64,000 bases of DNA from NCBI GenBank assembly GCA_043557195.1, contig CP121314.1, positions 248,001 through 312,000 of the forward strand, read 5' to 3'. Under the pieces are notes generated by a model. The model saw nothing but the letters and a program-made list of their open reading frames with translations, was not told the origin of the DNA and did no database searches. This DNA comes from Jejuia sp043557195 (GTDB taxonomy: Bacteria; Bacteroidota; Bacteroidia; Flavobacteriales; Flavobacteriaceae). Both the position numbers and the translations under genes were made by a program. This document shows, piece by piece, positions 8,303 to 17,169 of the stretch. Position 1 is the stretch's first letter. Each line of letters begins with the position of its first letter.

Positions 8303-8791
8303 ATGAGTGACCATTTAAAAGCTAAAGTTGGTGACAATTTTCACTTCGACATTAATTCAGAAGATATTTCAGAATTAGATATTGTTGAGATTTCAGATGC
8401 CAAATACCATCTACTACATCACAATACATCATTTAACGCCAAGGTAACAGCATCAAATTTCAATAAAAAACAATATCAAATCTCGATTAATAATAATGTG
8501 TACAACGTAACCATATCTGACAAATTAGATATGCTTATAAATGAAATGGGGTTTACTTCTGGTTCTAAAAAAATTATTACATCCATTACCGCTCCAATGC
8601 CTGGGCTTATTATTGAAATCAGTGTAAAGGAGGGACAAGAAGTAAAAGAAAATGATTCTTTACTTATTCTTGAAGCGATGAAAATGGAAAACAGTATTAC
8701 TTCCCCAATTGATGGCGTTATCAAAGCAATCCATTCTAAAAAAGGTGATGCCGTAGAGAAAAATCAATTGATAATAGAATTTGAAAACTAA
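8303..8791 (+). CDS. Biotin carboxyl carrier subunit of an acyl-CoA carboxylase
   Basis: The start is the ATG at 8303 (MSDHLKAKVGDNF), giving 162 residues; an upstream in-frame ATG at 8273 is less likely. The C-terminal biotinyl domain (about 90-162) contains the biotinylation motif EAMKMENSI, preceded by ITAPMPGLIIEISVKEGQ and followed by SPIDGVIKAIHSKKGDAV. The biotinyl lysine shuttles the carboxyl group between the carboxylase (next gene) and the carboxyltransferase (third gene). The N-terminal part is not a standard AccB sequence, which fits a propionyl-CoA-type carboxylase. Confidence 0.93.
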   Translation: MSDHLKAKVGDNFHFDINSEDISELDIVEISDAKYHLLHHNTSFNAKVTASNFNKKQYQISINNNVYNVTISDKLDMLINEMGFTSGSKKIITSITAPMPGLIIEISVKEGQEVKENDSLLILEAMKMENSITSPIDGVIKAIHSKKGDAVEKNQLIIEFEN

Positions 8792-8810
8792 AATTAGCGG
8801 ATTAAAAAAT

Positions 8811-8837
8811 AGATTTCCTCCTTCGAGGAAATGACAA
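8811..8837 (+). repeat. Short palindromic repeat, copy 1 of 3
   Basis: ATTTCCTC (8813-8820), the loop CTTC and GAGGAAAT (8825-8832) form a perfect 8-bp hairpin followed by GACA. It lies between the carrier and biotin carboxylase genes of one operon. Related palindromes with loop TTTC occur at 39364 (minus orientation) and 40909. In mRNA it could affect processing or the ratio of the two cistrons; that is inference. Confidence 0.65.
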
Positions 8838-8849
8838 ATAAATGTATTA

Positions 8850-10292
8850 ATGAAAAAAATTCTTGTAGCTAATAGAGGTGAAATTGCCATTAGAGTTATG
8901 AAAACAGCTCGTAAAATGGGCATTAAAACCGTTGCGATTTTTTCTAAAGTTGATAGAAATGCACCACACACAAAATATGCAGATGAAGCCGTTTGTATTG
9001 GCGAAGCGCCTTCAAATCAATCCTATCTTAAAGGCGATACAATTATTAAAGTTGCTAAAAGTCTTAGTGTTGATGGCATCCATCCTGGATACGGTTTTTT
9101 AAGTGAAAATGCTGTTTTTGCTGAGTTATGCGAAAAAAATAATATCATTTTTATTGGTCCACGCTCTAAAGCCATAAAAATTATGGGAAGTAAGCTCGCA
9201 GCAAAAGAAGCCGTTAAAGCTTATAATATCCCAATGGTTCCAGGAATAGATGAAGCCATAACCGATATTGAAAAAGCGAAAGCTATAGCGAAAGAAATTG
9301 GTTTTCCTATTTTGATAAAAGCTTCAGCTGGCGGTGGCGGAAAAGGTATGCGTATTGTTGAGAAAGAAAAGGATTTACAATCTCAAATGAATCGCGCTAT
9401 TAGCGAAGCTACTTCAGCGTTTGGTGATGGCTCAGTTTTTATTGAAAAATATGTGAGTTCTCCCAGGCATATAGAAATTCAGGTGATGGCTGATAGCCAT
9501 GGTAATGTTTTACATTTCTTTGAACGTGAATGCAGCATACAACGACGACACCAAAAAGTAGTTGAAGAAGCGCCATCTTCGGTTTTAACTCCTGAGTTAA
9601 GAGAAAAGATGGGGCAAGCAGCCATAAAAGTTGCTAAATCTTGTGATTACTTGGGTGCTGGAACTGTTGAGTTTTTATTAGATGCCGACCATAATTTCTA
9701 TTTTTTAGAAATGAATACACGTTTACAAGTGGAACATCCAGTTACAGAAATTATCTCTGGAGTCGACCTTGTTGAACTTCAAATTAAAGTAGCTCGAGGT
9801 GAAAAACTTAATATCAAACAAGAGGATTTAAAAATGAACGGTCATGCGCTTGAATTACGAGTTTATGCAGAAGACCCTCTAAACGATTTCTTACCAAGTG
9901 TGGGGCATTTAGATGTTTATCAACTTCCAACAGGAAAAGGAATTAGAGTTGATAATGGCTATGAAGAAGGTATGGATATTCCTATTTACTACGATCCTAT
10001 GCTATCAAAACTCATCACCTATGGTAAAACACGAGAAGAGGCTATTATGCTCATGAAAGGCGCCATTACCAATTATAAGGTTGAAGGTGTTGCCACAACG
10101 TTACCTTTTGGGAAATATGTCTGTGAGCATGAAGCCTTCACCTCTGGAAACTTCGATACTCATTTTGTAAAGAAGTATTATGCGCCAGAAATGCTGCAAA
10201 AAAGCACTGAAACAGAAGCAAAAATTGCAGCCTTAATAGCAGTTAAACAATATTTAGAGGATCAAAAAACACTTCGTTTACCTACCAACTAG
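8850..10292 (+). CDS. accC: Biotin carboxylase subunit of acyl-CoA carboxylase
   Basis: This 480-residue ATP-grasp enzyme carboxylates the biotin of the carrier subunit using bicarbonate and ATP. Visible landmarks are the start MKKILVANRGEIAIRVMKTA, GIHPGYGFLSENA, the glycine-rich ATP loop KASAGGGGKGMRIV, ERECSIQRRHQKVVEEAPS, FLEMNTRLQVEHPVTE and ELRVYAEDP. The length suits AccC or the PccA N-terminal region without the BT and biotinyl domains, which agrees with a separate carrier gene upstream. The three genes form one operon (5 bases to the next gene). Acetyl-CoA versus propionyl-CoA specificity cannot be read from this subunit. Confidence 0.95.
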   Translation: MKKILVANRGEIAIRVMKTARKMGIKTVAIFSKVDRNAPHTKYADEAVCIGEAPSNQSYLKGDTIIKVAKSLSVDGIHPGYGFLSENAVFAELCEKNNIIFIGPRSKAIKIMGSKLAAKEAVKAYNIPMVPGIDEAITDIEKAKAIAKEIGFPILIKASAGGGGKGMRIVEKEKDLQSQMNRAISEATSAFGDGSVFIEKYVSSPRHIEIQVMADSHGNVLHFFERECSIQRRHQKVVEEAPSSVLTPELREKMGQAAIKVAKSCDYLGAGTVEFLLDADHNFYFLEMNTRLQVEHPVTEIISGVDLVELQIKVARGEKLNIKQEDLKMNGHALELRVYAEDPLNDFLPSVGHLDVYQLPTGKGIRVDNGYEEGMDIPIYYDPMLSKLITYGKTREEAIMLMKGAITNYKVEGVATTLPFGKYVCEHEAFTSGNFDTHFVKKYYAPEMLQKSTETEAKIAALIAVKQYLEDQKTLRLPTN

Positions 10293-10297
10293 AACAT

Positions 10298-11848
10298 ATG
10301 GATTCAAAACAAGATAAAATAGATAAACTCAATGAGCGCATTGCGCTTTCCAAATTAGGAGGCGGACAAAATCGTATTGATAAGCAACATGCCAACAAAA
10401 AACTCACAGCAAGAGAACGTGTTGATTACCTATTAGACGAAGGTTCTTTTGAAGAAATTGGAGCCTTAGTTACACACAGAACCACTGATTTTGGTATGGA
10501 AGACCAAATAATCTATGGAGATGGCGTAGTAACAGGATATGGTACTATTGATGGCAGGTTGGTATATGTATATGCACAAGATTTTACGGTTTTTGGAGGT
10601 TCTCTTTCTGAAACACATGCCGAAAAGATTTGCAAGGTTATGGATATGGCTGTAAAAGTAGGCGCACCAATTATTGGGCTTAATGATTCTGGTGGAGCAC
10701 GTATTCAAGAAGGTGTGCGCTCACTTGGTGGGTATGCTGATATATTTTTTAGAAACGTACAGGCTTCTGGTGTAGTGCCTCAAATTTCAGCAGTTATGGG
10801 GCCTTGTGCAGGAGGTGCGGTATATTCTCCAGCTATGACAGACTTTATAATTATGGTTGAACAAACAAGTTACATGTTTGTAACTGGCCCTAATGTTGTA
10901 AAAACCGTTACCAATGAAGAGGTAACTAGCGAAGAGCTGGGTGGTGCGCAAACTCATGCCTCAAAATCTGGTGTGGCACATAAAACATCTATGAATGATG
11001 TGGAGTGTTTAGAAGATATAAAAAAACTGATACAGTACTTACCTCAGAACAATACAGAAACACCAAAACTATTGGATTATAGTATTAAAGATGAAGTAAG
11101 AGATGTTTTATCTGATATAGTTCCTAATAACCCTAACAAACCTTATGATATGCATGAGGTGATTTCTGGCATTATTGATATGGATTCCTTCTATGAAATT
11201 CATAAAGATTATGCCGAAAACATCATAGTAGGTTTTGCGCGATTGGGAGGTAGAAGTATTGGTATTGTTGCCAATCAACCTATGGCATTTGCAGGTGTTT
11301 TGGGTGTTAATAGTTCTAAAAAAGCAGCACGCTTTGTGCGTTTTTGCGATTGTTTTAATATTCCGCTTTTAGTACTTGTTGATGTTCCAGGTTTTTTACC
11401 AGGAACAGATCAAGAATGGAACGGTATTATTGTGCATGGCGCTAAACTATTATATGCACTAAGTGAAGCTACAGTACCTAGAATAACCGTAATTACAAGA
11501 AAAGCTTATGGTGGCGCCTATGATGTAATGAATTCTAAACACATTGGTGCTGACTTTAATTTTGCATGGCCAGGAGCAGAAATAGCAGTAATGGGCGCTA
11601 AAGGAGCGAGTGAAATTATTTTTAGAAGAGAAATAGCATCCGCTGAAAATCCTGAAGAAAAGCTGGCGGAAAAAGAAGAAGAATATGCTGCAAAATTTGC
11701 AAATCCTTATCGCGCGGCTAAACGTGGTTTTATTGATGAAGTTATTCTTCCAAAAAATACACGTAGAAAACTTTTAAAAGCATTTGCAAGTTTAGAAAAC
11801 AAAGATGTGAGTCGCCCGAAAAGAAAACATGGAAATATTCCGCTTTAA
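10298..11848 (+). CDS. pccB: Acyl-CoA (propionyl-CoA type) carboxylase beta subunit
   Basis: This 516-residue carboxyltransferase transfers CO2 from biotin to an acyl-CoA, probably propionyl-CoA, feeding methylmalonyl-CoA. The crotonase-like N half shows RERVDYLLDEGSFEEIGAL, QDFTVFGGSLSETHAEKI and NDSGGARIQEGVRSLGGY. The C half shows VDVPGFLPGTDQEWNGII, TVITRKAYGGAYDVMNSK and WPGAEIAVMGAKGASEIIF. These are PccB/AccD5-type signatures and not the zinc-finger AccD form. It ends the operon and is followed by a terminator. The B12-dependent reductase elsewhere in the window shows that cobalamin is used in this cell, compatible with methylmalonyl-CoA mutase. That link is inference. Confidence 0.93.
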   Translation: MDSKQDKIDKLNERIALSKLGGGQNRIDKQHANKKLTARERVDYLLDEGSFEEIGALVTHRTTDFGMEDQIIYGDGVVTGYGTIDGRLVYVYAQDFTVFGGSLSETHAEKICKVMDMAVKVGAPIIGLNDSGGARIQEGVRSLGGYADIFFRNVQASGVVPQISAVMGPCAGGAVYSPAMTDFIIMVEQTSYMFVTGPNVVKTVTNEEVTSEELGGAQTHASKSGVAHKTSMNDVECLEDIKKLIQYLPQNNTETPKLLDYSIKDEVRDVLSDIVPNNPNKPYDMHEVISGIIDMDSFYEIHKDYAENIIVGFARLGGRSIGIVANQPMAFAGVLGVNSSKKAARFVRFCDCFNIPLLVLVDVPGFLPGTDQEWNGIIVHGAKLLYALSEATVPRITVITRKAYGGAYDVMNSKHIGADFNFAWPGAEIAVMGAKGASEIIFRREIASAENPEEKLAEKEEEYAAKFANPYRAAKRGFIDEVILPKNTRRKLLKAFASLENKDVSRPKRKHGNIPL

Positions 11849-11852
11849 AATA

Positions 11853-11884
11853 AAAAAGGAGCCTAAACTTAGACTCCTTTTTCA
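11853..11884 (+). terminator. Terminator of the acyl-CoA carboxylase operon
   Basis: AAAAAGGAG (11853-11861) pairs with CTCCTTTTT (11874-11882), followed by TC and more pyrimidines. It lies 5 bases after the pccB stop. The roughly 250 bases after it, up to the convergent regulator gene, are very AT-rich and I see nothing definite in them. Confidence 0.8.
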
Positions 11885-12133
11885 ACTTTCTGACCAAACT
11901 TTTTCAAATAAGAATAGTCTAAATAATTAATTGTAATAGTCTTCCTAATTCTAATTAAAATAATTAATAGCCAACCAACCCTCGGTATTAATGTATTATA
12001 ATTTCCCTAATAGAAAACTTTAACTATTACACACAATTAATTAAATTGATAATAGCATAAGACAAATATCATAAAATACCCAAATAACACATAATTATTA
12101 ACTACGCATTAGGTACTCAACCATTAAAATGTT

Positions 12134-13756
12134 CTAGTTTGAAAGGATTGTATGATGTAAAGTATCACCAAAAGTAATTTGTAAATGCTCAGAAAGCGTG
12201 ATCTCACTTTTGTTGAAATCTATTTTTTTTGATATTCTATAGCGTTTACTCTCAACCGAACGTACTGAGGTATTTAAAAATACACCTATTTCCTTATTAG
12301 TAAAACCAACAAGGATATAATAGCAAATGATAATTTCAGATTTGCTTAATTGTGGATATAACTGTTCAATTTTCTTAAAAAAATCAATATTCAAGTCATT
12401 AATCAACTCTAAATGACTTTCTCCTTTATCTAAAATTGTAGAAGAATTAATGTGCAGGCTAGTATATAGTTCTTTTATCCTAGACCTTTGATGTTCTAAA
12501 CATTTTACCGAAGCAATATCTTTTACTTCTTTCTTCAAGTTTTTAATATAGGCTTCTAAACCATGAACTTTAACTGCAAGCTGCTCGTTATTGGACTTCA
12601 AATATGACAAATTCTGCGCTTTACCCTCTACACTTTTAATCTTAGCCCTATGCCTTTTGTAAAAGAAAAAATATACTAAACTTAATAATGCACTGAACCC
12701 AAATAATCCAAATACTACTTTTTGTGTTGTTGCCTTTTCTTTTTTCTGATCATTTAATGCAGATTCTGCCTCTAGTAAATTACTATTAATATCAACACTT
12801 GCTTCAAGGTTTTCAATAAACAAATCATTTTGAAACCATACCAAAGAATCAATATAGGTTTTAGATGTTTCTATATCATCATGCTCTTTATATGAACTTG
12901 CTGATAATTGATAATAATCCTTAAGTGCGTCACCAGACATATACTTAGTGAATTTGGAAGCATGTTTAAGATAATGGAGTACGGAATCATTCTGCTTACT
13001 TTTGTTATGAAATTCAGCAAGATATAAATCAATTGAAGCAATAAATGACTTACGGTTATAATGTACAATCGTATTATTTTCACTTAATCTTTCTAGCTCT
13101 TTAAAATACTTATGACCCTTATTTAATTCATTAAGTTGAATATAATTTGATGCCAACATATAGTTGGCAAACATGTAATAATACGCGTCTTCATTTTTAA
13201 TACTATCATAATACTCTAACTTCTTTAATAAGATAGAATTACTCTCTCTGTGTTTTTGATCTAAAAGTTTAAAATACGCTTGCATTTGCTCAATCTGCAA
13301 AATTGCGTATTTATCATCTTCACATTTTTCTAAAAAAGTTTTTGCTTGGTCCAAATACTTTGTCTCAATTGTGTCATCAGATATTAAATATTTATCGGTA
13401 TATATATCAAGACTAGCTTGTCCTGCAACACAATAATTCTCTTCTTTTATGGCATATTTAAGTGCAAGTATATTCGCTTGATGAAATTTTGAATACTGGC
13501 TAAAATCATCATAAATAAGTGCCTTAATTGCATAATACTCAGACACCCTGCCTTTAATAGATTTAGTTATGGGAAGAGAAATACTATCTAAAAACTTCAA
13601 TGTTTTTTTTGAATCAATATCTATAAGGATATTTGCTGAATCTAAAAACCTATAGTTTTCATTTTGATTTTGCCCATTAGAGCATAACGGAAAGACAAGT
13701 ATAAATACAAGTACCCCAACTATTTTGAGAGAGAAGTTATTATTAGTTAGTGCCAA
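12134..13756 (-). CDS. Membrane-bound TPR regulator with C-terminal LuxR-type HTH
   Basis: The 540-residue protein starts with a signal or membrane segment (KIVGVLVFILVFPLCSNG). A helical TPR-like region of about 300 residues, presumably periplasmic, follows. A transmembrane helix at about 345-365 (VVFGLFGFSALLSLVYFFF) leads into a coiled coil and a C-terminal GerE/LuxR-like HTH (LSKSEIIICYYILVGFTNKE ... TSVRSVESKRYRISKKI). This layout is common for flavobacterial one-component regulators thought to sense protein or peptide signals in the periplasm. The neighbour 87 bases upstream on the same strand is a PagL-like outer-membrane enzyme, so envelope stress is a possible theme. Its promoter is well defined. 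Confidence 0.88.
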   Translation of the reverse strand: MALTNNNFSLKIVGVLVFILVFPLCSNGQNQNENYRFLDSANILIDIDSKKTLKFLDSISLPITKSIKGRVSEYYAIKALIYDDFSQYSKFHQANILALKYAIKEENYCVAGQASLDIYTDKYLISDDTIETKYLDQAKTFLEKCEDDKYAILQIEQMQAYFKLLDQKHRESNSILLKKLEYYDSIKNEDAYYYMFANYMLASNYIQLNELNKGHKYFKELERLSENNTIVHYNRKSFIASIDLYLAEFHNKSKQNDSVLHYLKHASKFTKYMSGDALKDYYQLSASSYKEHDDIETSKTYIDSLVWFQNDLFIENLEASVDINSNLLEAESALNDQKKEKATTQKVVFGLFGFSALLSLVYFFFYKRHRAKIKSVEGKAQNLSYLKSNNEQLAVKVHGLEAYIKNLKKEVKDIASVKCLEHQRSRIKELYTSLHINSSTILDKGESHLELINDLNIDFFKKIEQLYPQLSKSEIIICYYILVGFTNKEIGVFLNTSVRSVESKRYRISKKIDFNKSEITLSEHLQITFGDTLHHTILSN

Positions 13757-13788
13757 ATCTAAAGGCTATTGTTAATTAGCTAGTTACA

Positions 13789-13817
13789 CAAAAGTATAAA
13801 AATTAAAGCAAATTCAA
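13789..13817 (-). promoter_or_regulatory. Bacteroidetes-type promoter for the LuxR/TPR regulator
   Basis: On the minus strand TTG (13815-13817) is followed after 18 bases by TACTTTTG (13796-13789), matching TTG-N17-23-TAnnTTTG. The expected start of transcription is near 13783, about 27 bases before the ATG at 13756. Confidence 0.65.
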
Positions 13818-13843
13818 ATTAGGAAAACTGGAATGAATTTGGG

Positions 13844-14503
13844 TTATAACCCAAATAGAATAGAAAACTCAATATTTGTTGTATTATGTCCGCTATTAGG
13901 AGCTTTCATTTCAAAATTTGAAGTATGTCTCACCGAGTATCTAAAATCTAGTCTTATATTACCAATATCATAAAACAATCCTAATCCAAAAACATCAGAA
14001 AATGCAAAACCTCTCGCCAAACGTTCAGTAGATTTGTCTGCTAACATTGGGCCTACGCTTCCAACCGCATAACCACTGAAGTTCTTATAAAGCTTGTACC
14101 TCGCAATTAAACCTAAGTTCAAAACATATTCCTTAATAATGCGCTTTTGTGTATATAAATCCCTCTTTTCCAAATAATCACGTCCATCGGTAGGTTTAAT
14201 AAACCATTTATTCAATAATTGATGTTCAACAATATTATAGCTAGGTTCTGCAATAAATTCAACAGACCATTTTTTCTCTTCTCTAAATGTATAATTAAAG
14301 CATGCTTTATAAAATGTTATGTTATGGCCGTAGTTTTTTGAATTAAATGGAAATCTATTTTGTGATCCTACACCATATGAAAACCCCACTTTAATTCTTT
14401 CTTTATCTATCTGTGTATATCCCAAAGTATGATAAAAAAACACTATTGCTAAAACATATTTGATGTTTGATATTACCATAAACATTGAGATATTTAATTG
14501 CAA
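13844..14503 (-). CDS. PagL-like acyloxyacyl hydrolase (lipid A 3-O-deacylase family)
   Basis: This 219-residue outer-membrane beta-barrel protein has a signal region ending near HTLGYTQ; the exact start among the first ATGs is uncertain. The diagnostic part is the C-terminal strand RYSVRHTSNFEMKAPNSGHN, matching the PagL motif in which His and Ser two residues apart are catalytic (H-x-S-N) and followed by PN-x-G. Preceding strands (YAVGSVGPMLADKSTERLAR, GFAFSDVFGLGLFYDIG) suit an 8-stranded barrel. PagL enzymes remove a 3-O acyl chain from lipid A. Bacteroidetes homologs are not well characterised, so the substrate is inferred. It lies next to the membrane LuxR regulator on the same strand. 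Confidence 0.78.
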   Translation of the reverse strand: MQLNISMFMVISNIKYVLAIVFFYHTLGYTQIDKERIKVGFSYGVGSQNRFPFNSKNYGHNITFYKACFNYTFREEKKWSVEFIAEPSYNIVEHQLLNKWFIKPTDGRDYLEKRDLYTQKRIIKEYVLNLGLIARYKLYKNFSGYAVGSVGPMLADKSTERLARGFAFSDVFGLGLFYDIGNIRLDFRYSVRHTSNFEMKAPNSGHNTTNIEFSILFGL

Positions 14504-14633
14504 TAATATGATAATTTCAAAAATGAAACTATGAATAGAATGAATTACGAATCATCAAGTTTGATAATAATATCATTGTGTTATAAAATGCTTAACTACC
14601 TTAAAGAATTATAAAAACACATACTTTTGCCGA

Positions 14634-15839
14634 ATGCAAAAAGAAAATCATTTTAAGTTTGAATTTATAGCGTTAATGGCATCATTAATGTCGATTGTTG
14701 CTTTGTCTATTGATGCTTTATTACCTGCTCTTCCAGAAATTGGAGGTCATCTTGGGGTAGTAAACACAAACGACAACCAGTTACTCATTACGATGATATT
14801 TTTAGGGTTAGGTTTTGGGCAACTTATTTTTGGCCCCTTATCTGATAGCTTCGGCAGAAAGCCAATTGTTTACATAGGTTTTGTGTTATTTATTGTTGCA
14901 AGTATAATTTGTGTTTCAACAAAGAGTTTTGAAATAATGATTATTGGCCGTGTATTGCAAGGAGTTGGACTTTCATCACCAAGGAGCATTGCTTTATCAA
15001 TGATTAGAGATTTATTTAGTGGCGATTATATGGCAAAAGTCATGTCTATAATTGTAATGTTTTTTATTCTCGTTCCAGTAGTTGCTCCAGCATTAGGACA
15101 GTGGATAATTCAAATCTTTAACTGGCAATCTGTGTTTTATTTCAATTTAATTTTTGGTATAGGTATTATGATTTGGTTTTGGAGAAGACAACCTGAGACT
15201 TTACCAAAAGAAAAAAGAATAAAATTCTCTTCTCATCTTTTTATTGATGGAGTCAAAGAGTTTTTAAAATACAAAGAAGCTGTCGCCTTTACATTTGTTT
15301 CAGGATTTATCACAGGTTCATTTATGGTATACCTGAGTACATCGCAACAAATTTTTCAAGAGCAATATGATTTAGCTGAATTATTCCCATACATTTTTGC
15401 AAGTTTAGCCATATCGGTTGGTTTAGCCACGTATCTAAATAGCAGATTTGTTGAGAAATTTGGCATGTGGCAAATGGCATATGCTGCAGCTATTGCCTAT
15501 TCTGTTGTATCTATTTTATATGTTATTTTATTTCACTCAGGAAACAACCCAAGTATTTCTGTGCTGTTAAGTTTTTTTGCTTTACAATTCTTCGCTGTGG
15601 GGTTTTTGTTTGGTAATCTTCGTGCTATAGCTATGCAACCACTAGGGCATATTGCTGGAATTGGTGCTGCAATAAATGGCTTTGTAAGTACTGTTTTAGC
15701 TGTACCTATTGCAAATTATATTGGGAGTTTTGTTTCTACTTCGGTACTACCTCTGTTTATTGGCTTTTCAGTCTTTGGAGTACTATCAGTATTTGTATTT
15801 CTAATAATGAGAAAAAGAAGAGAGACAGTTACAGCTTAA
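14634..15839 (+). CDS. Bcr/CflA-family MFS drug exporter
   Basis: This 401-residue protein has 12 predicted membrane segments. It carries the MFS loop 2-3 motif GPLSDSFGRKPIVYIGF and motif C-like GRVLQGVGLSSPRS in the N half, and the LPALPEIGGHLGV first periplasmic segment typical of Bcr/CflA drug:H+ antiporters. The likely function is proton-driven efflux of hydrophobic compounds. It is a single gene, convergent with the DinB gene with a 1-base gap. TACTTTTG, a -7-like element, ends 4 bases before the ATG, so the mRNA could be leaderless. Confidence 0.92.
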   Translation: MQKENHFKFEFIALMASLMSIVALSIDALLPALPEIGGHLGVVNTNDNQLLITMIFLGLGFGQLIFGPLSDSFGRKPIVYIGFVLFIVASIICVSTKSFEIMIIGRVLQGVGLSSPRSIALSMIRDLFSGDYMAKVMSIIVMFFILVPVVAPALGQWIIQIFNWQSVFYFNLIFGIGIMIWFWRRQPETLPKEKRIKFSSHLFIDGVKEFLKYKEAVAFTFVSGFITGSFMVYLSTSQQIFQEQYDLAELFPYIFASLAISVGLATYLNSRFVEKFGMWQMAYAAAIAYSVVSILYVILFHSGNNPSISVLLSFFALQFFAVGFLFGNLRAIAMQPLGHIAGIGAAINGFVSTVLAVPIANYIGSFVSTSVLPLFIGFSVFGVLSVFVFLIMRKRRETVTA

Positions 15840-15840
15840 T

Positions 15841-16383
15841 CTATAAGTAACGCTCTTTTATAACATCTATATGCCATAAATAATGTCCTAAATTTATAAA
15901 AGCTATTGCTCGTGCTGAGATTGAAAAACCACTAGCTTCTCCAATAAATTTTAAGTCTTTTGGTTTTAACGTTTTTAATAACACGATAAAACTATCTCTA
16001 ATAGTCGTGAATTCTTCAAGTAATAATTGTATAGATTTTGAATTTGCATCAGAAGTCATCATAAAATCATCTTGATCAAATCCTGCCAATGGTGTGGCAT
16101 CTCTTCTAGCAATACGAAAACATCGGTACATAAACACGCGCTCTGTATCAATTAAATGCTGAAAAACTTCTTTTACCGCCCATTTTCCTTCAGCATAAGC
16201 GAAATTATATTTTTCATCAGGTAAAGATGAAAAGAAATCAACAACTTCCTGTTTACCTTTTTGGAAACCATCAAGTAAGCTTAATTCATCAGAAAGTTTA
16301 TTCAAATAAACTCCATAATAGGTATTATATTCTTGGGGTGTTATTTCATTTTTATACATAAACTGAAGTTTAAGTTTCATCAA
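15841..16383 (-). CDS. DinB-superfamily protein
   Basis: This 180-residue (or slightly shorter) four-helix-bundle protein has three possible ATGs near the start (M1, M2 and M8); MKLKLQFMYKNEITPQEYN or the inner M8 is plausible. DinB/DfsB features are KWAVKEVFQHLIDTERVF with the first metal-binding His, and INLGHYLWHIDVIKERYL with the two C-terminal histidines, a typical H-x3-H arrangement. The family includes metal-dependent thiol transferases, including bacillithiol S-transferases. Bacillithiol is probably made here (bshB1 at 46.4 kb), so a BST role is possible but unproven. Confidence 0.9.
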   Translation of the reverse strand: MMKLKLQFMYKNEITPQEYNTYYGVYLNKLSDELSLLDGFQKGKQEVVDFFSSLPDEKYNFAYAEGKWAVKEVFQHLIDTERVFMYRCFRIARRDATPLAGFDQDDFMMTSDANSKSIQLLLEEFTTIRDSFIVLLKTLKPKDLKFIGEASGFSISARAIAFINLGHYLWHIDVIKERYL

Positions 16384-16486
16384 AGTAAAACAAAAATAAT
16401 GACTGATTAAAATTAGATGATTTTGTTTTTAATCTTCCTGTATAATTTTATACTTTCACCACATCTTTAATAAAATAAAACTCAAA

Positions 16487-17101
16487 ATGAAAGTAATAGG
16501 TATTGGCAAAAATTATGTTAATGATTTATCAGAAATCGCAACATTAAAAACTGGACATCAACTCATTTTTACAAAACCCGATAGTTCTTTAGTTACAGGA
16601 AATAAAGATGTACCATATCCTGTTATCACAAATGAGATTGTATATGAAGTTGAACTTGTTGCTAAAATTGGAAAAACGTGCAAAGATATCTCTGAAGCCG
16701 AAGCTGCTTCTTACATAAGTGAAATAGCAGTTGGTATTGACTATACAGCAACAGATGTTTTAAAAGCTAATAGAGAACTTAAATGGCCATGGGCTTTAGC
16801 CAAAGGATTTGATGGTGCGTCACCTATCTCAAACTTTAAACCTATCTCTGAATTTTCTAATTTGAATGATATCAACTTCGATTTAAAAATAAATGGAGAG
16901 CAAAAACAAATAGGAAATACATCTATGATGATTTATAATTTCGCTGAAATTATTTCTTATGTTTCTAAGTTTATGACCTTAGAACCTGGCGATTTATTCT
17001 TTACGGGCACCCCAGCTGCTGGAACAGGTCTAATTCATAGAGGTGATCATTTACAAGCTTCGATTGAAGGGGAATTGCTTTTAGATTTTAAAATGATTTA
17101 G
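16487..17101 (+). CDS. Fumarylacetoacetate hydrolase (FAH) family protein
   Basis: This 204-residue protein opens MKVIGIGKNYVNDL. It carries the FAH core: metal-ligand segment EIVYEVELVAKIGKTCKDIS, AVGIDYTATDV, WALAKGFDGASPIS, and the C-terminal LEPGDLFFTGTPAAGTGLIHRGD. The GTPAG-like loop and the spaced acidic metal ligands (E-x-E and a later D) are intact. Short single-domain members act as acylpyruvate hydrolases or oxaloacetate decarboxylases; the substrate here is unknown. It is a single gene with a strong terminator just downstream. Confidence 0.92.
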   Translation: MKVIGIGKNYVNDLSEIATLKTGHQLIFTKPDSSLVTGNKDVPYPVITNEIVYEVELVAKIGKTCKDISEAEAASYISEIAVGIDYTATDVLKANRELKWPWALAKGFDGASPISNFKPISEFSNLNDINFDLKINGEQKQIGNTSMMIYNFAEIISYVSKFMTLEPGDLFFTGTPAAGTGLIHRGDHLQASIEGELLLDFKMI

Positions 17102-17116
17102 AATCGATACTTGAAC

Positions 17117-17156
17117 AAAAAAAAAGCCCAAACGATGTGTTTGGGCTTTTAAGTTT
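17117..17156 (+). terminator. Strong terminator after the FAH gene, near-symmetrical
   Basis: A perfect 12-bp stem (AAAAGCCCAAAC at 17122-17133 with GTTTGGGCTTTT at 17139-17150) and a 5-nt loop. It has A-runs on one side and T-runs on the other, so it can also end transcription of the convergent GH16 gene (stop at 17170). Confidence 0.92.
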
Positions 17157-17169
17157 TAACACTAAAGAT

